Shown here: in pieces, positions 56,604 through 64,000 of the stretch
Layout: each line of letters opens with the position of its first letter
Numbering within the stretch: position 1 is the first letter of the stretch
Assembly (NCBI RefSeq): GCF_013085545.1
Contig: NZ_CP039543.1
Span: 2,170,001 to 2,234,000, forward strand
DNA: 64,000 nucleotides
Direction: 5' to 3'
Source: Oceanidesulfovibrio marinus
GTDB taxonomy: Bacteria; Desulfobacterota; Desulfovibrionia; Desulfovibrionales; Desulfovibrionaceae
The notes under the pieces: generated by a model
What the model saw: only the letters and a program-made list of their open reading frames with translations
Database searches by the model: none
What the model was told of the DNA's origin: nothing
Made by a program: the position numbers and the translations under genes

Positions 56604-56900
56604 CTAGCCCTTGCGCCGCCGGATAAGCGCCGTGAACCGCCCGGCCACGCCCAGCACAATGCCCGTGAGCAGGCAGGCCGAGGCCCAGGCCGCCTTGCCA
56701 AGCAGCAGCATGCCCAACCCGGCGGCCAGCAGGATGCCGGCCGCGGCCATGAGCAGGAGCGAGGAATCCCCCCGCGGTATATTCACCTTTGCCCCTGGCG
56801 GAGCATCTACTTCCACAGGCGCCGGACGGCCGCAATGCGGGCACGCCGGTGCCGCGTCCGAAACACTGTTTCCGCAATCCGCGCAAACAACCAGTGCCAT
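56604..56900 (-). CDS. Zinc-ribbon membrane protein of the V-ATPase operon
   Basis: A 98-residue protein with an N-terminal zinc ribbon (C6, C9, C20, C23 in CADCGNSVSDAAPACPHCG) and two C-terminal transmembrane helices (LLLMAAAGILLAAGLGMLLL and SACLLTGIVLGVAGRFTAL). No match to a V-ATPase subunit. It starts 4 bp after the K gene, so it is co-transcribed with the pump. Function unknown. Confidence 0.7.
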   Translation of the reverse strand: MALVVCADCGNSVSDAAPACPHCGRPAPVEVDAPPGAKVNIPRGDSSLLLMAAAGILLAAGLGMLLLGKAAWASACLLTGIVLGVAGRFTALIRRRKG

Positions 56901-56904
56901 CCCG

Positions 56905-57402
56905 CTATCCCCCTGCTGCGAGTGTCCCCTGGATAAAGACCATGACAAAGAGCGCCACGGTCTCCACAACGCCGAGTGTCATCAGATAGTTGCCGAAGCC
57001 CTGGCCGGTCTCGCCCAACGCGTCGGACGCCGCCGCTCCGGCCTTGCCCTGGAAGTAGGCGGAAGCGCCCATGGCAAGCCCGCCGATGAACCCGGCCACC
57101 AGCATGGCCGGCCAGTTGATCATGGCCGCGGCGCCTCCCTGCGCTGCGGCTGCCAGAGCATCGTTGCAGAGGCCCACCATCGCGTTCATCAGAATCATGC
57201 CGTAAATGGTCTGCGACAGCGGCGCGCCGATGAAGGTGATGAGAATGAAGGGCGCGGCTTTGTTCTGGGCGTAGCGTTTTTTCCACGCCCCGATGGCGGC
57301 CATGCCGGCTGTGCCCGTGCCCAGGGCCGAGCCCGCCGCGGAAAGCCCGAGTGCGGCCGCCGCACCCGCCTTGCCCAACGCTGCCATAAGTTGAATATCC
57401 AT
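56905..57402 (-). CDS. atpK: V-type ATPase subunit K (proteolipid)
   Basis: A 165-residue, four-helix duplicated proteolipid that forms the ion-translocating rotor ring. The carboxylate is E147 (GVVETVALFVM) in helix 4; the equivalent of helix 2 carries S63-Q64 (PLSQTIYG) and helix 3 carries Q118 (AYFQGK), matching ligands of the Na+ site in Enterococcus hirae NtpK (T64, Q65, Q110, E139). Of two adjacent ATGs, 57402 has the better ribosome spacing. Confidence 0.92.
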   Translation of the reverse strand: MDIQLMAALGKAGAAAALGLSAAGSALGTGTAGMAAIGAWKKRYAQNKAAPFILITFIGAPLSQTIYGMILMNAMVGLCNDALAAAAQGGAAAMINWPAMLVAGFIGGLAMGASAYFQGKAGAAASDALGETGQGFGNYLMTLGVVETVALFVMVFIQGTLAAGG

Positions 57403-57451
57403 CATCTTCTCCTTAAAATACCATCTCATGCGCGGGCTGTCGCCTGCGCGA

Positions 57452-59284
57452 TTATCCCTTGCCGCCGCCTGACTGCCGCGGCTCTGAAAACGGGCGGTAC
57501 GGCGTGCCCGACCAGGTGAGATCCATGTGCTGCGCGAACTCCAGCGTGTTCAGACGCACGCCGTGCACCAGCACGCCCATGGCCGCCAGCAGAATGTTCA
57601 GCCCGTGGCCCAGGAAGAGCACAACCGCGGCCAGCAGCACGGACAACACGCCATCCAGACCGCCGCCCACCGCCATCTCGTTGAACGCCCTGGCCATGGC
57701 CAACGACGCAGCGCCCACGGCGAAGAGCCGGACGTACGAAACCACGTCCACAAAGTTGTTGATGAACTTGAGCGGCAGCATGGCGTGCTCGAACCAGTTG
57801 TTCTTGATCCTGGAGAGCGGCGTCATGAACGCCACCACCAGCAGCGCGCCTGCGCCCAGCACCCAGAACATGATCGGCGGGAAGCCCCGCAGCAGCACCA
57901 TGGAGCGCGCCGCAAAGAACATCACCCAGGTGGTGCCAGCCCAGCCAAGCTGCGCCAGAAACTGCGGTGACGGGAAGTAGCGCACGGCTCGCCAGAGGTG
58001 CGCGATGGTCAGATGGATCGCGCCCAGCAAGAAGCTTAACAAAATGACGTTGTCCTGCGCCTCAGGCCCGGTGAGCCAATCCACGCGCATGGCAGCCAAC
58101 GGGGCCGGCAGGTTTGTGATGCCGAACCACGTGCCGGTAAGCGCGCCCCAAAGCACCGTGGCCCCGCTCATGATGTACAACAGGCTGGTGACCTGTCGCG
58201 GCGCGGTGCGCACGAGCCGTTGCACGGCGATGGTCATGGCGATAAACAGCACGCCGTACCCGGCGTCGCCCACCAGCATGGCGAAAAATATGGAAAGAAA
58301 GATCAGGAAGATCGGGCTGATGTCCGTCTCGCGGTAACCAGGCACCACGCCGATCATCTCGAATACCGTCTTGATGGGCCGCACCCAGCGCGGGTTGCGG
58401 ATGTAGGTGGGCGGCTCCTCGTCCGGCTCCGGGTCCAGCAGCCGTATGGCCCAGCCGTGCCGCGCCGCTGCCTGGAGCAGGGACTCCTCGCTCTCGGCCG
58501 GAACCCAGCCGCGCAGCCAGACCAACCGGCGCGCATCGCCCATCCGGCCCATGGACTGGCGCGCCTCCAGATACTCCACCCTCGCGCGCATCTCGACCTC
58601 AGCCTTTTCCAGCACGGCGCGGTCGCCCTCGAAGCCGCGCGTGCGCGCGTCGATGGCCTCGATGTTGCGCTCCAGGTCGTGGATTGCATCCTCTACCTGC
58701 CGGAGCGAGCGCTGCGGCAGGGGCAGCGGCTTCACCTCGTTGCCCTTCCTGTCCCTGGGCAGGTTGCCGGGCGTAAAGGGCTTTTGCGAGACCATGGCCA
58801 CAGGACAGCTTCGCTGCTTTCGCTTGCCCAGCTCGCAGGAGGTGAGGTCCACCATGGCCGCGCCTTCCGGCGGTTGGAGCTCCTGGCGTTTGCTGCGCCA
58901 GAACAGCCCCACGTAGAGCCCCTTTTCCTCCAGGGCCTGGATGTCCTGGGGGGAGGCTTCGCCCCACGGAGCCAGGGCCGCGCGCTCCGCATAGAACGCA
59001 TCCAGCCGCTCCATGAGCTTGCGGCGCCGGGCGATACGCGGCAGCAGCGTGTCCACTATGACTGCGGCAGAGGTTCCCGAAGGCGGCGCCTGCGTCTCTT
59101 TCGGCAACAGGTCCCGCACCTGGAGCATGCCGGCCAGACGATCGCGCGCCTTTTCCAGCTCCTCGCTTGAAGGCGGCCTGTCCGCTACGATGTGCACCAC
59201 GCCCAGGCCGCGCAACGCGCCCAGGGCCTCGTCGCGGCTCTTGCTCGTGGCCACCAGCTCCAGCTTTCGCATGGGGACGATCAT
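57452..59284 (-). CDS. atpI: V-type ATPase subunit I
   Basis: The 610-residue stator/ion-channel subunit. The N-terminal cytoplasmic half is rich in coiled coil; the C-terminal half has about seven helices, including ILLAAMGVLVHGVRLNTLEF, where the essential arginine R sits. ATG at 59284 (MIVPMRKLELVA) with GGAGG upstream replaces the GTG at 59296. It overlaps the D gene by ATGA and precedes K by 49 bp. Confidence 0.93.
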   Translation of the reverse strand: MIVPMRKLELVATSKSRDEALGALRGLGVVHIVADRPPSSEELEKARDRLAGMLQVRDLLPKETQAPPSGTSAAVIVDTLLPRIARRRKLMERLDAFYAERAALAPWGEASPQDIQALEEKGLYVGLFWRSKRQELQPPEGAAMVDLTSCELGKRKQRSCPVAMVSQKPFTPGNLPRDRKGNEVKPLPLPQRSLRQVEDAIHDLERNIEAIDARTRGFEGDRAVLEKAEVEMRARVEYLEARQSMGRMGDARRLVWLRGWVPAESEESLLQAAARHGWAIRLLDPEPDEEPPTYIRNPRWVRPIKTVFEMIGVVPGYRETDISPIFLIFLSIFFAMLVGDAGYGVLFIAMTIAVQRLVRTAPRQVTSLLYIMSGATVLWGALTGTWFGITNLPAPLAAMRVDWLTGPEAQDNVILLSFLLGAIHLTIAHLWRAVRYFPSPQFLAQLGWAGTTWVMFFAARSMVLLRGFPPIMFWVLGAGALLVVAFMTPLSRIKNNWFEHAMLPLKFINNFVDVVSYVRLFAVGAASLAMARAFNEMAVGGGLDGVLSVLLAAVVLFLGHGLNILLAAMGVLVHGVRLNTLEFAQHMDLTWSGTPYRPFSEPRQSGGGKG

Positions 59285-59886
59285 GCGGACCTCCACTGCT
59301 CGGACGTTTTGCGCTTGGTGAGCTTGGCGCGCGCCACGGCCGCGGTCTGCTGGTCACCCAGAAAGATGCGGATGCGCCGGATATTGTCCAATGTCTCTGG
59401 AATCTTGACCTTCTCGAAAAGGTTCACGCGCTGCGTGGTGGTGCGGAGCTCCTCGGCCAGGGTCGCGCGTTCGGCGGTCAGGAACCGTTCGGCCAGCCCC
59501 AGCTCCACTCGTGTGCGCAGGGCCTGCACGGCCTCGTCCACCCAGGCCGGGGAGTCGTGCAGATCGGGCAGCGCTCCGGCAAAGACCACCCCCCGCAGCT
59601 CGGTCACATTCACGCCCACCACGTTCACGACTTCCTTGTCCAGACGCTCCACGGCGGCGAACGGCGCCAGATCATATGGATCGTCGAACAGCGCAATCCA
59701 CGGCCGCACCTCGTCCTCCAGGGCATCTATCCTGGTGCGGACATCGCGCAGCTCGCGGGAGAGCCGGCGCACCTCGCCCTGGAGCTGCTCCTTCTTGAGC
59801 CGCAGCGTAGGCAGGAATCGCTCATATCGGCCCAGGGCGTCGCGCTGGTTCTTGAGCTCGTTTTTTGTGAACTTGATCTTGGCCAT
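59281..59886 (-). CDS. atpD: V-type ATPase subunit D
   Basis: A 201-residue central-shaft subunit, mostly long antiparallel helices (KNELKNQRDALGRYERFLPTLRLKKEQLQ at the start and RVNLFEKVKIPETLDNIRRIRIFLGDQQ at the end), as in NtpD. It lies between B (17 bp) and I (4-nt overlap). Confidence 0.94.
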   Translation of the reverse strand: MAKIKFTKNELKNQRDALGRYERFLPTLRLKKEQLQGEVRRLSRELRDVRTRIDALEDEVRPWIALFDDPYDLAPFAAVERLDKEVVNVVGVNVTELRGVVFAGALPDLHDSPAWVDEAVQALRTRVELGLAERFLTAERATLAEELRTTTQRVNLFEKVKIPETLDNIRRIRIFLGDQQTAAVARAKLTKRKTSEQWRSA

Positions 59887-59903
59887 GGTTTACCGTCCGC
59901 CAA

Positions 59904-61208
59904 TCAAACGCTGCGCCTGCCGGGCCAGAACTTTTCGATCATGGAGGTGGGGATGCCGGTCTCCTCGCTGTCAAAGCAGTCGGCCATGATCTCCCAACCC
60001 AGATCCAGCGCCTTTTCCAGGGGCAGGTTCACGGTAAGGTCCATCATCTCGTTTTCGAAGCGGCCGCCGTACTTCAGGAGCTTGCGGTCCCAGTCCGAAA
60101 GGCGGAAGCCCATGGCCTGCTTCTCCAGCACCTCCTTGTACTGGGCGTAGAGCTGGATCATGGAGTCCATCACCGTGCGGTGGTCCTCGCGCGTCTTGCT
60201 GTTCACCTGCTGCTTGAGCCGCGAGAGAGAGCCGAAGGGCTCGATGCGGCCGTTCTTGAGGTAGAACTGCCCTTCCGTGATGTAGCCCGTGTTGTCCGGC
60301 ACGGGGTGGGTCACGTCGTCGCCGGGCATGGTCGTCACGGCCAGAATGGTCACGCTGCCCGCGCCTTCGAAGTCCACGGCCTTTTCATAGCGCCGGGCCA
60401 GCTGGCTGTAGAGGTCGCCGGGGTAGCCGCGCGTGGAGGGAATCTGCTCCATGGTGATGGCGATCTCCTTGAGCGCGTCGGCAAAGTTGGTCATGTCCGT
60501 GAGCAGCACGAGCACGCGCTTGCCCTCCAGGGCAAACCGCTCGGCCACGGCCAGGCTCACGTCCGGCACCAGCAGACACTCTACTGTAGGATCGGCCGCC
60601 GTATGCACATAGAGAACCGATCGGGTGAGCGCGCCTTGCTCGTCCAGGGCGTCGCGGAAGTAGAGGTAGTCGTCGTACTTGAGGCCCATGCCGCCGAGCA
60701 CGATGACGTCCACCTCGGCCTGCAGGGCGATACGCGCCAGCAGCGGGTTGTACGGCTCGCCGGCCGAGGAGAAGATGGGCAGCTTCTGCGACTCCACCAG
60801 GGTGTTGAAGATGTCGATCATGGGGATGCCGGTGCGCACCATGCGGCTGGGGATGACGCGCTTGGCCGGGTTCACGGACGGTCCGCCGATGTCGATCATC
60901 TCCTCTTCCAGCTCCGGGCCGCGGTCGCGCGGCACACCGCTGCCGGTGAAGGCCCGGCCCAGCAGGTTCTCGGTAAACGGCACCTGCAACGGCTTGCCCA
61001 GAAATCGCACTTTGGCGTCTGTGGCGATGCCGCGGGAGCCGGCGAATACCTGCAGATAGACCCGGCCGCGCTCCAGCCGGATAACCTGGGCCAGGGACTC
61101 GCCCCGGCGGGAGGTCACCCGCGCGAGCTCGCCATAGGCCACGTCGTCGGCCTGGACCATGATCACGTTGCCCACGATCTGGTGGATGCGGTGGTAGACC
61201 TTAAACAT
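59904..61208 (-). CDS. atpB: V-type ATPase subunit B
   Basis: The 434-residue non-catalytic nucleotide subunit. It contains [22 protein letters not shown]-type [33 protein letters not shown] and [19 protein letters not shown]; the P-loop is absent, as expected for B. It overlaps the A gene by 8 nt. Confidence 0.97.
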   Translation of the reverse strand: MFKVYHRIHQIVGNVIMVQADDVAYGELARVTSRRGESLAQVIRLERGRVYLQVFAGSRGIATDAKVRFLGKPLQVPFTENLLGRAFTGSGVPRDRGPELEEEMIDIGGPSVNPAKRVIPSRMVRTGIPMIDIFNTLVESQKLPIFSSAGEPYNPLLARIALQAEVDVIVLGGMGLKYDDYLYFRDALDEQGALTRSVLYVHTAADPTVECLLVPDVSLAVAERFALEGKRVLVLLTDMTNFADALKEIAITMEQIPSTRGYPGDLYSQLARRYEKAVDFEGAGSVTILAVTTMPGDDVTHPVPDNTGYITEGQFYLKNGRIEPFGSLSRLKQQVNSKTREDHRTVMDSMIQLYAQYKEVLEKQAMGFRLSDWDRKLLKYGGRFENEMMDLTVNLPLEKALDLGWEIMADCFDSEETGIPTSMIEKFWPGRRSV

Positions 61209-63201
61209 CGCCCACCTCCTCCACCTGCTGCGCCGGACGTGGCTCCCGCTCCCCGGAGAGCTTTTCCTCTCGCAATTCCTCGCGATTCAGCAGCTTCTCC
61301 TCCAGGCTCGTGAACTCCGGCCTGTCCATGGGCACACGGTTCCAGTCGCGGTAGGACTGCGTGAGCCGCTGGAAGAAGCGCCGGGCCCGATCCTTGGAGT
61401 CGAAGCCGTAATCGCGCTCCAGAAGCTCGGTCATACAGGCGAACATCCGGCGCTGGCGCTCCTCGTCGGAGGCGCCGTCCACCTTGTCGTAAGCGTCCTG
61501 TTGCAGGTAGGCCGAGTCCAGAAACTCGGACTTGAGGTAGATGATGAAGTCCTCGATGGGCGTGCCCTCCTCGCCCAGCACCTTCATCATCTGGCCCACC
61601 TCGCGGCCCTTTGCGAGCACCTGTCGGGCCGTGCGCAGCTGCTTGTCGTCCACCACGCTCGTATACTTGGACCAGCTCTCCAGGGGCTCGATGGCCGGGT
61701 AGCGCCGGGCGTCGGAGCGCTCCCGCGAGAGGCCGTGAAACGCGCCCACGACCTTGAGCGTGGACTGGGTCACTGGTTCCTCGAAGTTGCCGCCAGCCGG
61801 GCTGACCGTGCCGCCGATGGTTACGGAGCCTCTGGAGCCGTCGCGCAGGCGGACCACGCCGCCGCGTTCATAGAAGGACGCGATGACCGATTCCAGGTAG
61901 GCAGGGAACGCCTCCTCGCCGGGGATCTCTTCGAGTCGGCCGGACATCTCGCGCAGTGCCTGGGCCCAGCGGGAGGTGGAGTCGGCCAGGAGCAGCACGT
62001 TGAGCCCCATCTGGCGGTAGTACTCGGCAATGGTCACGGCCGTGTAGACCGAGGCTTCGCGCGCCGCCACGGGCATGGAGGAGGTGTTGCAGATGATGCA
62101 GGTGCGCTCCATGAGCGAGCGGCCGGTGCGCGGGTCTTCCAGCTCCGGGAAGGTGCGGATGGTTTCCACCACCTCGCCGGCGCGTTCGCCGCAGGCGGCC
62201 AGGACCACCACGTCCACCCGGGCGTGGCGGCTGGTTATCTGCTGGATCACGGTCTTGCCCGCGCCAAAGGGGCCGGGCACGCAGTACGTGCCGCCCAGGG
62301 CCACGGGGAAGAAGGTGTCGATGATGCGGACCTTGGTGACCATGGGCTCGGCCGGCTTGAGCCGCTCGGTGTAGCCGCGCAGGGGAATCTTCACCGGCCA
62401 CGTCTGAATCATGGATATAGTGCGGCGCTCGCCGTGTTCGTCCTCCAGCACGGCCATGTTCTGGTTTACGGTGTAGGAACCGGCGGGCTTGATCTCCACC
62501 AGGCGGTAGTTGCCGTCGTCCTCGCCTGCCTCGAAGGAGAACGGCACCATGATGCGGTGGTCGAACACGGACTCCGGCACGGTGCCGATGGTGTCGCCGG
62601 GCCGCAGCATGTCACCGGGTTTGGCCACGGGCGTAAAGTCCCACAGCTTCTGCCGGTCCAACGGCTTGAAGTAGCGCCCCCGGCCCAGGAAGAATCCCAG
62701 CTCCGCGGCCATGTCCTCCAGGGGGTTCTGGAGCCCGTCAAAGATGCGTGCAAGCAGGCCGGGTCCCAGCTCCACGGAAAGCAGCTCTCCCGTGAAGCGC
62801 ACGCGGTCGCCCACGGCCAGACCGCCGGTGTCCTCGAAGACCTGGAGATCGGCGTAGCGGCCGCGCACCCGGATGACCTCGGCCTTGAGGTCGAGCTCAC
62901 CCTCTGGCGTGCGCAGGATGGCGTAGGCCACCTCGTTCTGGATCACGGGGAGCTCGAACTCCACGGTGAGCAGGTTGCCGTTGACGCCCACTACGCGGGC
63001 CTCGTTGGCGTAAAGGTCGTCGGAAGGCACGCCCTCCCAGCGCGAGGGACCTCCCTGCTCCGCCTCGGGCAGGACCTCGTTGTCCGCCGCATCGGCCGAC
63101 TGCGCGGCGGGTTCCTCCGGCGCCGTGCTCTGGTCGTTCATCTCGCCGGTCTCGTCGCTCGGCTTGCCGGCGTGTGGTTCGTTGGGGCCATTGCCGTTCA
63201 C
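61201..63201 (-). CDS. atpA: V-type ATPase catalytic subunit A
   Basis: The 666-residue catalytic subunit. Walker A is GPFGAGKT (310-317), with [11 protein letters not shown] and [19 protein letters not shown] downstream; the non-homologous region (residues about 170-260) is present. About 60 acidic, low-complexity residues precede the domain, longer than in most A subunits. Translation starts at GTG (63201), 6 nt after AAGGAG and overlapping the DUF2764 stop as GTGA. Confidence 0.97.
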   Translation of the reverse strand: MNGNGPNEPHAGKPSDETGEMNDQSTAPEEPAAQSADAADNEVLPEAEQGGPSRWEGVPSDDLYANEARVVGVNGNLLTVEFELPVIQNEVAYAILRTPEGELDLKAEVIRVRGRYADLQVFEDTGGLAVGDRVRFTGELLSVELGPGLLARIFDGLQNPLEDMAAELGFFLGRGRYFKPLDRQKLWDFTPVAKPGDMLRPGDTIGTVPESVFDHRIMVPFSFEAGEDDGNYRLVEIKPAGSYTVNQNMAVLEDEHGERRTISMIQTWPVKIPLRGYTERLKPAEPMVTKVRIIDTFFPVALGGTYCVPGPFGAGKTVIQQITSRHARVDVVVLAACGERAGEVVETIRTFPELEDPRTGRSLMERTCIICNTSSMPVAAREASVYTAVTIAEYYRQMGLNVLLLADSTSRWAQALREMSGRLEEIPGEEAFPAYLESVIASFYERGGVVRLRDGSRGSVTIGGTVSPAGGNFEEPVTQSTLKVVGAFHGLSRERSDARRYPAIEPLESWSKYTSVVDDKQLRTARQVLAKGREVGQMMKVLGEEGTPIEDFIIYLKSEFLDSAYLQQDAYDKVDGASDEERQRRMFACMTELLERDYGFDSKDRARRFFQRLTQSYRDWNRVPMDRPEFTSLEEKLLNREELREEKLSGEREPRPAQQVEEVGDV

Positions 63202-63770
63202 GCGTCACTCCTTGGCTGATCGTCGTTCGGCCGTCCGTCCATGGCGGCGCGCACGGCGCGGTCGGCCAGATCCCGAAATGTTTCCCGGCCCTCTTCCGGA
63301 TCGATGTTCGCCAGACGCAGCGCCAGCCGCAGCTTGAGGGCGTATGCGAGCACGGCTTCCTCGCCGTATGGTCTGACCACGAGCATGTCATCGAGAGCGC
63401 CGAAGCGCAGGGCCACGAGCTCGCGTTGCCTGTGCAGAGGGCTGTCCGCCTGGAACGCCTGCTCCACGCCGTGCGCTACGGAGAGGTCCACATGTGCGAA
63501 CGGCAGGTGCGGTCCCGGCTCAGTGCCCCGCTTTTCAGCGCGGCGCTCGGCCTCCGCGTTCCTGATCTGCGCCTCGGTGTCGGCCACGGCGGCCAGAAAG
63601 GGATGATCCCCGGCGCTCTCTTCTTCGCGCATGACCCGCTCCACAACCTCGTACAGACGCTGCGGCAGCGCCGTGACCGCCGCAGCGAGAAAGCCCCCGG
63701 ACGTCACGGCCGGCGTCTTGCCCGGTGTGAGCAGCGGCATGGAGGCGAGCAGATAGTAGTAATCGGCCAT
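63198..63770 (-). CDS. DUF2764 protein of the V-ATPase operon
   Basis: A 190-residue protein starting MADYYYLLASMPLL, the DUF2764 pattern found in chlamydial and spirochaetal V-ATPase operons. The helical body has no catalytic motif. It may replace a stator or central-stalk subunit (C or F), both of which are missing here. ATG at 63770 is favoured over a GTG at 63776 that overlaps the subunit E stop. Confidence 0.85.
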   Translation of the reverse strand: MADYYYLLASMPLLTPGKTPAVTSGGFLAAAVTALPQRLYEVVERVMREEESAGDHPFLAAVADTEAQIRNAEAERRAEKRGTEPGPHLPFAHVDLSVAHGVEQAFQADSPLHRQRELVALRFGALDDMLVVRPYGEEAVLAYALKLRLALRLANIDPEEGRETFRDLADRAVRAAMDGRPNDDQPRSDA

Positions 63771-63772
63771 GG

Positions 63773-64000
63773 TCACGCGCTCCCGGACGAGCCGGACTCG
63801 CCTTTGCCCGTTGCCGCGGTCTTGACGATCTCGGCCAGACGCGGTCGCAGGTACAGGGAGAGGGCCTCGGCCACCGCGTCGTTGGTGAAGTCCAGGTAGA
63901 CCTCGCCTTCCTTGAACGCGACCTTGAAGCCCTGCTCGATATCCCGGTCCACGCGAATCTTCACGCCCGAGGCCATCTTCTCGCGGTAGCGCGAGGCAAA
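63773..64000 (-). CDS. atpE: V-type ATPase subunit E, C-terminal part (runs off the window)
   Basis: The last 75 residues of a peripheral-stalk subunit (SGVKIRVDRDIEQGFKVAFKEGEVYLDFTNDAVAEALSLYLRPRLAEIV), the conserved C-terminal globular domain of NtpE. The frame is open through the right edge, so the N-terminus lies outside. It ends with Gly/Ser-rich residues and overlaps the DUF2764 GTG. Confidence 0.85.
   Translation of the reverse strand, partial: FASRYREKMASGVKIRVDRDIEQGFKVAFKEGEVYLDFTNDAVAEALSLYLRPRLAEIVKTAATGKGESGSSGSA

Overview
The window reads as chromosomal DNA from a GC-rich, strictly anaerobic sulfate reducer of the Desulfovibrionaceae (Desulfovibrio sensu lato). The decisive evidence is a complete sulfate-activation and reduction locus (sat, aprBA, qmoABC plus the Desulfovibrio-type qmoD gene) next to the siroheme-dependent alternative haem pathway (ahbC, hemB, ahbD and one siroheme decarboxylase subunit). 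No prophage, insertion sequence, CRISPR array, rRNA or tRNA was seen. Synteny and homologue comments are from memory of D. vulgaris and related families; no search was run.

Layout. 1-371: no gene; a palindromic repeat copy and a promoter. 372-4305 (+): ahbC-hemB-ahbD-ahbA-like haem operon, closed by a four-hairpin repeat and a strong terminator. 4621-12871 (-): aprB-aprA-qmoA-qmoB-qmoC-qmoD. 12872-13829: a 958-bp divergent control region with Rex/HcpR-like palindromes over both promoters. 13830-15116 (+): sat. 15284-21096 (+): an unusual chorismate-mutase/EPSP-synthase-like protein, a small coiled-coil protein, aconitase and a PpiD/SurA-type foldase. 21288-40265 (-): a 19-kb block of housekeeping genes on one strand (ffh, rpsP, khpA, rimM, trmD fusion, rplS, rnhB, yraN, rsmI, PTS IID, ptsH, ptsI, smpB, glcDF-like oxidase, secA, argJ, an HD nucleotidase, a phosphoesterase and a P-loop ATPase). 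40443-44810 (+): a MacAB-like export system, a membrane-anchored protein of unknown function and rnhA. 45058-52646 (+): two LivK-type binding proteins, livHMGF and a phenylacetate-CoA ligase. 52820-56499: a small HAD protein, a Cys-rich membrane peptide behind two Fur-like palindromes, an OmpH/Skp-like lipoprotein (-), a YjbQ-family protein and GDP-fucose synthase. 56604-64000 (-): a V-type ATPase operon in the order E-DUF2764-A-B-D-I-K, followed by a zinc-ribbon membrane protein; subunit E runs off the right edge.

How it fits together. Sat makes APS, AprBA reduces it, and QmoABC passes menaquinol electrons to AprBA. The neighbouring Ahb genes make haem, presumably for the abundant cytochromes of this lifestyle. 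The two operons of the sulfate pathway share one intergenic region with matching redox-type operators. The 19-kb minus-strand block joins translation, secretion and PTS genes. The Liv/ligase cluster suggests uptake and CoA activation of aromatic or branched-chain acids. The V-ATPase proteolipid keeps most side chains of a Na+ site, so this end may encode a sodium pump.

Most notable: the chlamydia-type, possibly Na+-coupled V-ATPase; the EPSP-synthase-like protein lacking catalytic motifs; the paired Rex/HcpR-like operators; two intergenic repeat families, one with covarying hairpins; and twin Fur-like palindromes before a Cys-rich peptide.
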